Source: Acidobacteriota bacterium (GTDB taxonomy: Bacteria; Acidobacteriota; UBA6911; JACQSX01). Taken from it: a stretch of DNA of 64,000 nt. Below the pieces are notes generated by a model. It saw only the letters and a program-made list of their open reading frames with translations, was not told the origin of the DNA and ran no database searches. The stretch covers positions 54,260 through 118,259 of the forward strand of contig JACQSX010000035.1 of assembly GCA_016211105.1 (NCBI GenBank), written 5' to 3'. Positions 62,935 to 64,000 of this stretch are shown here, one piece after another (within the stretch, counting starts at the first letter, position 1; each line of letters opens with the position of its first letter). Both the position numbers and the translations under genes were made by a program.

Positions 62935-64000
62935 CTATTGCAGCCGAGTCACGGGCAAGGTAGTAAACTGGCCCGCCTGGGCGCCCAGTTGGATCGCGGT
63001 GGCGACAATCGTTCCTCCTTCTGCTGTCACAGTAAGCGTTCCTTGAAGATTGCCCGTTTCGGCATTGGGAAACAGCTCGTCGATCAACCGCGCCCTGTGA
63101 CCCCCGGGCTGCAACTCAAGATTGGCCGTTCCATTGGGGATCGGTTGTCCCCCGGCATTGCGCAGGGTCAATGTCAGCCGCACCGCCTGGCCGGTCGAGC
63201 TGACCGCCACGCCGGTGTTCAGACCCGTAGCGGCGTTGCGGCTCACCGGAGTAATGAAACCGGTTGTGGGCACACCAGCCCCTACCCCCGCAATGCCCGC
63301 TCCGGGAAGCGAGAAGCGCAACACCCCCCCGATCACCCCTTCGGTGAGCATCGCCTGCGCAGAGCCAATCACCGCCGGACCGAGACCGTCGGTGGTAAAA
63401 ACAGCGCCGCCGCCAGGAGCAATGTCAAAAGCAACGCGGCTGGCTGCAGGCAGACCGTTGAGGGACAGCAACAGGCTGACACCGTCATCGTTGGAAAAGA
63501 CCAGCTCCCCTCTGGCTCGCGTACTGGCAGAAGGATTGGTCAGAAAGAGCGATGAGACCAGACCCGCGCCGTTGCCAAACTGGGCAAAATACTGTGGCTC
63601 GGCCACCGGCTGAGGAGACACCGAAATGACCGGCAAGGTGGTAAACTGCCCCGGTTGCGATCCCACTTGAATGGCCGTGGCTGCCACCGGGCTGCCCACC
63701 ACGGTCAGCGTCCCTTGAAAGTCCCCTAGATCAGGGAACAATTCATGCACAAAACGAGCTACGTGTCCGTTGCCTGGAATTGGAATCTGCCTCTCCCGAA
63801 TCGTGATACCCAGCAAATTTCTCAACGTTGCCTTCAATACACCGTCACTGCCCGTGTTGATGGCGGCAATCCCGGTACTGATCCCTGCCGCCCTATCTCG
63901 CACAATAGGAGTCATAAATGCATCCAGTAACCGGCTTTCTCCCACGCCGGCAATCCCCAGCCCCGGCGCAGAAAAACGCACCACTCCACCCAACGGCCGG
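62935..64000 (-). CDS. Secreted protein with tandem ~165-aa beta-sandwich repeats (partial, 5' end off the right edge)
   Basis: The frame is open to the right edge, so the N-terminus is missing; at least 355 residues are visible. Two copies of a ~165-aa unit follow one another. Each has a GGVLRFSLPGAGIAGVG-type block, then NTGIAAINTG/NTGVAVSSTG, GHVARFVHELFPD/GHRARLIDELFPN, LQGTLTV and QFTTLPV. This style of repeated, Gly/Val-rich extracellular domain is familiar from Acidobacteriota surface proteins; the function is unknown. It ends 5 nt from the convergent TPR-like gene. Confidence 0.8.
   Translation of the reverse strand, partial: RPLGGVVRFSAPGLGIAGVGESRLLDAFMTPIVRDRAAGISTGIAAINTGSDGVLKATLRNLLGITIRERQIPIPGNGHVARFVHELFPDLGDFQGTLTVVGSPVAATAIQVGSQPGQFTTLPVISVSPQPVAEPQYFAQFGNGAGLVSSLFLTNPSASTRARGELVFSNDDGVSLLLSLNGLPAASRVAFDIAPGGGAVFTTDGLGPAVIGSAQAMLTEGVIGGVLRFSLPGAGIAGVGAGVPTTGFITPVSRNAATGLNTGVAVSSTGQAVRLTLTLRNAGGQPIPNGTANLELQPGGHRARLIDELFPNAETGNLQGTLTVTAEGGTIVATAIQLGAQAGQFTTLPVTRLQ

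Overview
The window looks like a chromosomal stretch of an Acidobacteriota-type bacterium (Solibacteres/Bryobacter-like is my best guess). The grounds are an Oar-like TonB-dependent receptor with an N-terminal carboxypeptidase-regulatory domain, a secreted beta-sandwich repeat protein of a style common in that phylum, an N-terminally extended Hfq, a B12-dependent ribonucleotide reductase and a two-membrane (diderm) gene set. The assignment is inferred from gene content, not from a marker gene.

Layout. 0-2.6 kb: a secreted matrixin-like protease (cut by the left edge) overlapping a small secreted partner, then an acyltransferase (plsC). 2.7-7.4 kb: an SPL-type radical SAM gene with a ParB-like gene (minus strand), diverging from a UvrD/PcrA helicase; decayed short-tandem repeats mark these gene borders. 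7.5-12.3 kb: amino-acid permease, beta-propeller protein, EamA transporter, RidA. 12.4-14.5 kb: an SBBP-repeat gene remnant and a DegP/HtrA protease with a clear terminator. 14.6-17.2 kb: aldehyde dehydrogenase and alanine dehydrogenase. 17.2-21.6 kb: hrcA-grpE-dnaJ-prmA-rsmE, tightly packed behind a strong promoter. 22.7-25.5 kb: an accessory patch with higBA and vapBC-like toxin-antitoxin pairs, a 107-nt palindrome, a deleted tyrosine recombinase, a frameshifted XRE antitoxin, a truncated amidohydrolase and a small PD-(D/E)XK-like protein. 25.6-28.6 kb: nrdJ with a structured leader and an NrdR-box-like site. 28.8-31.5 kb: yggS, DUF167, tmk, holB.

31.6-41.0 kb: a TPR protein, hfq, and an eight-gene minus-strand operon for cell elongation: FecR protein, GGDEF cyclase, mreB, mreC, mreD, PBP2, rodA and, last, a Fic-fold protein that has lost its catalytic motif. 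41.2-43.2 kb: PpiD-like foldase and tRNA-Ala(GGC). 43.5-46.0 kb: TSUP exporter and a second APC permease. 47.1-54.7 kb: a thiolase-fold protein without the usual Cys, a DUF35-SCP2 fusion, an exported amidohydrolase and a large TonB-dependent receptor, together a plausible uptake-and-degradation cluster. 54.7-57.0 kb: an unrecognised 416-aa protein, a BON/YtxH protein and a small membrane protein. 57.0-61.2 kb: a YbbA-YbbP-type ABC system divergent from a TesA-like esterase, as in E. coli.

The most striking observation is at 61.2-62.0 kb: a secreted thioredoxin-like gene has an in-frame UGA exactly where the first Cys of a CxxC motif would be (UGA-Ser-His-Cys). A 6-bp hairpin with a G-rich loop follows 10-31 nt after the UGA, which is the layout of a bacterial SECIS element. 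I read it as a candidate selenoprotein. Next to it lies a 105-nt MITE-like palindromic element, then a small secreted protein and the repeat protein cut by the right edge.
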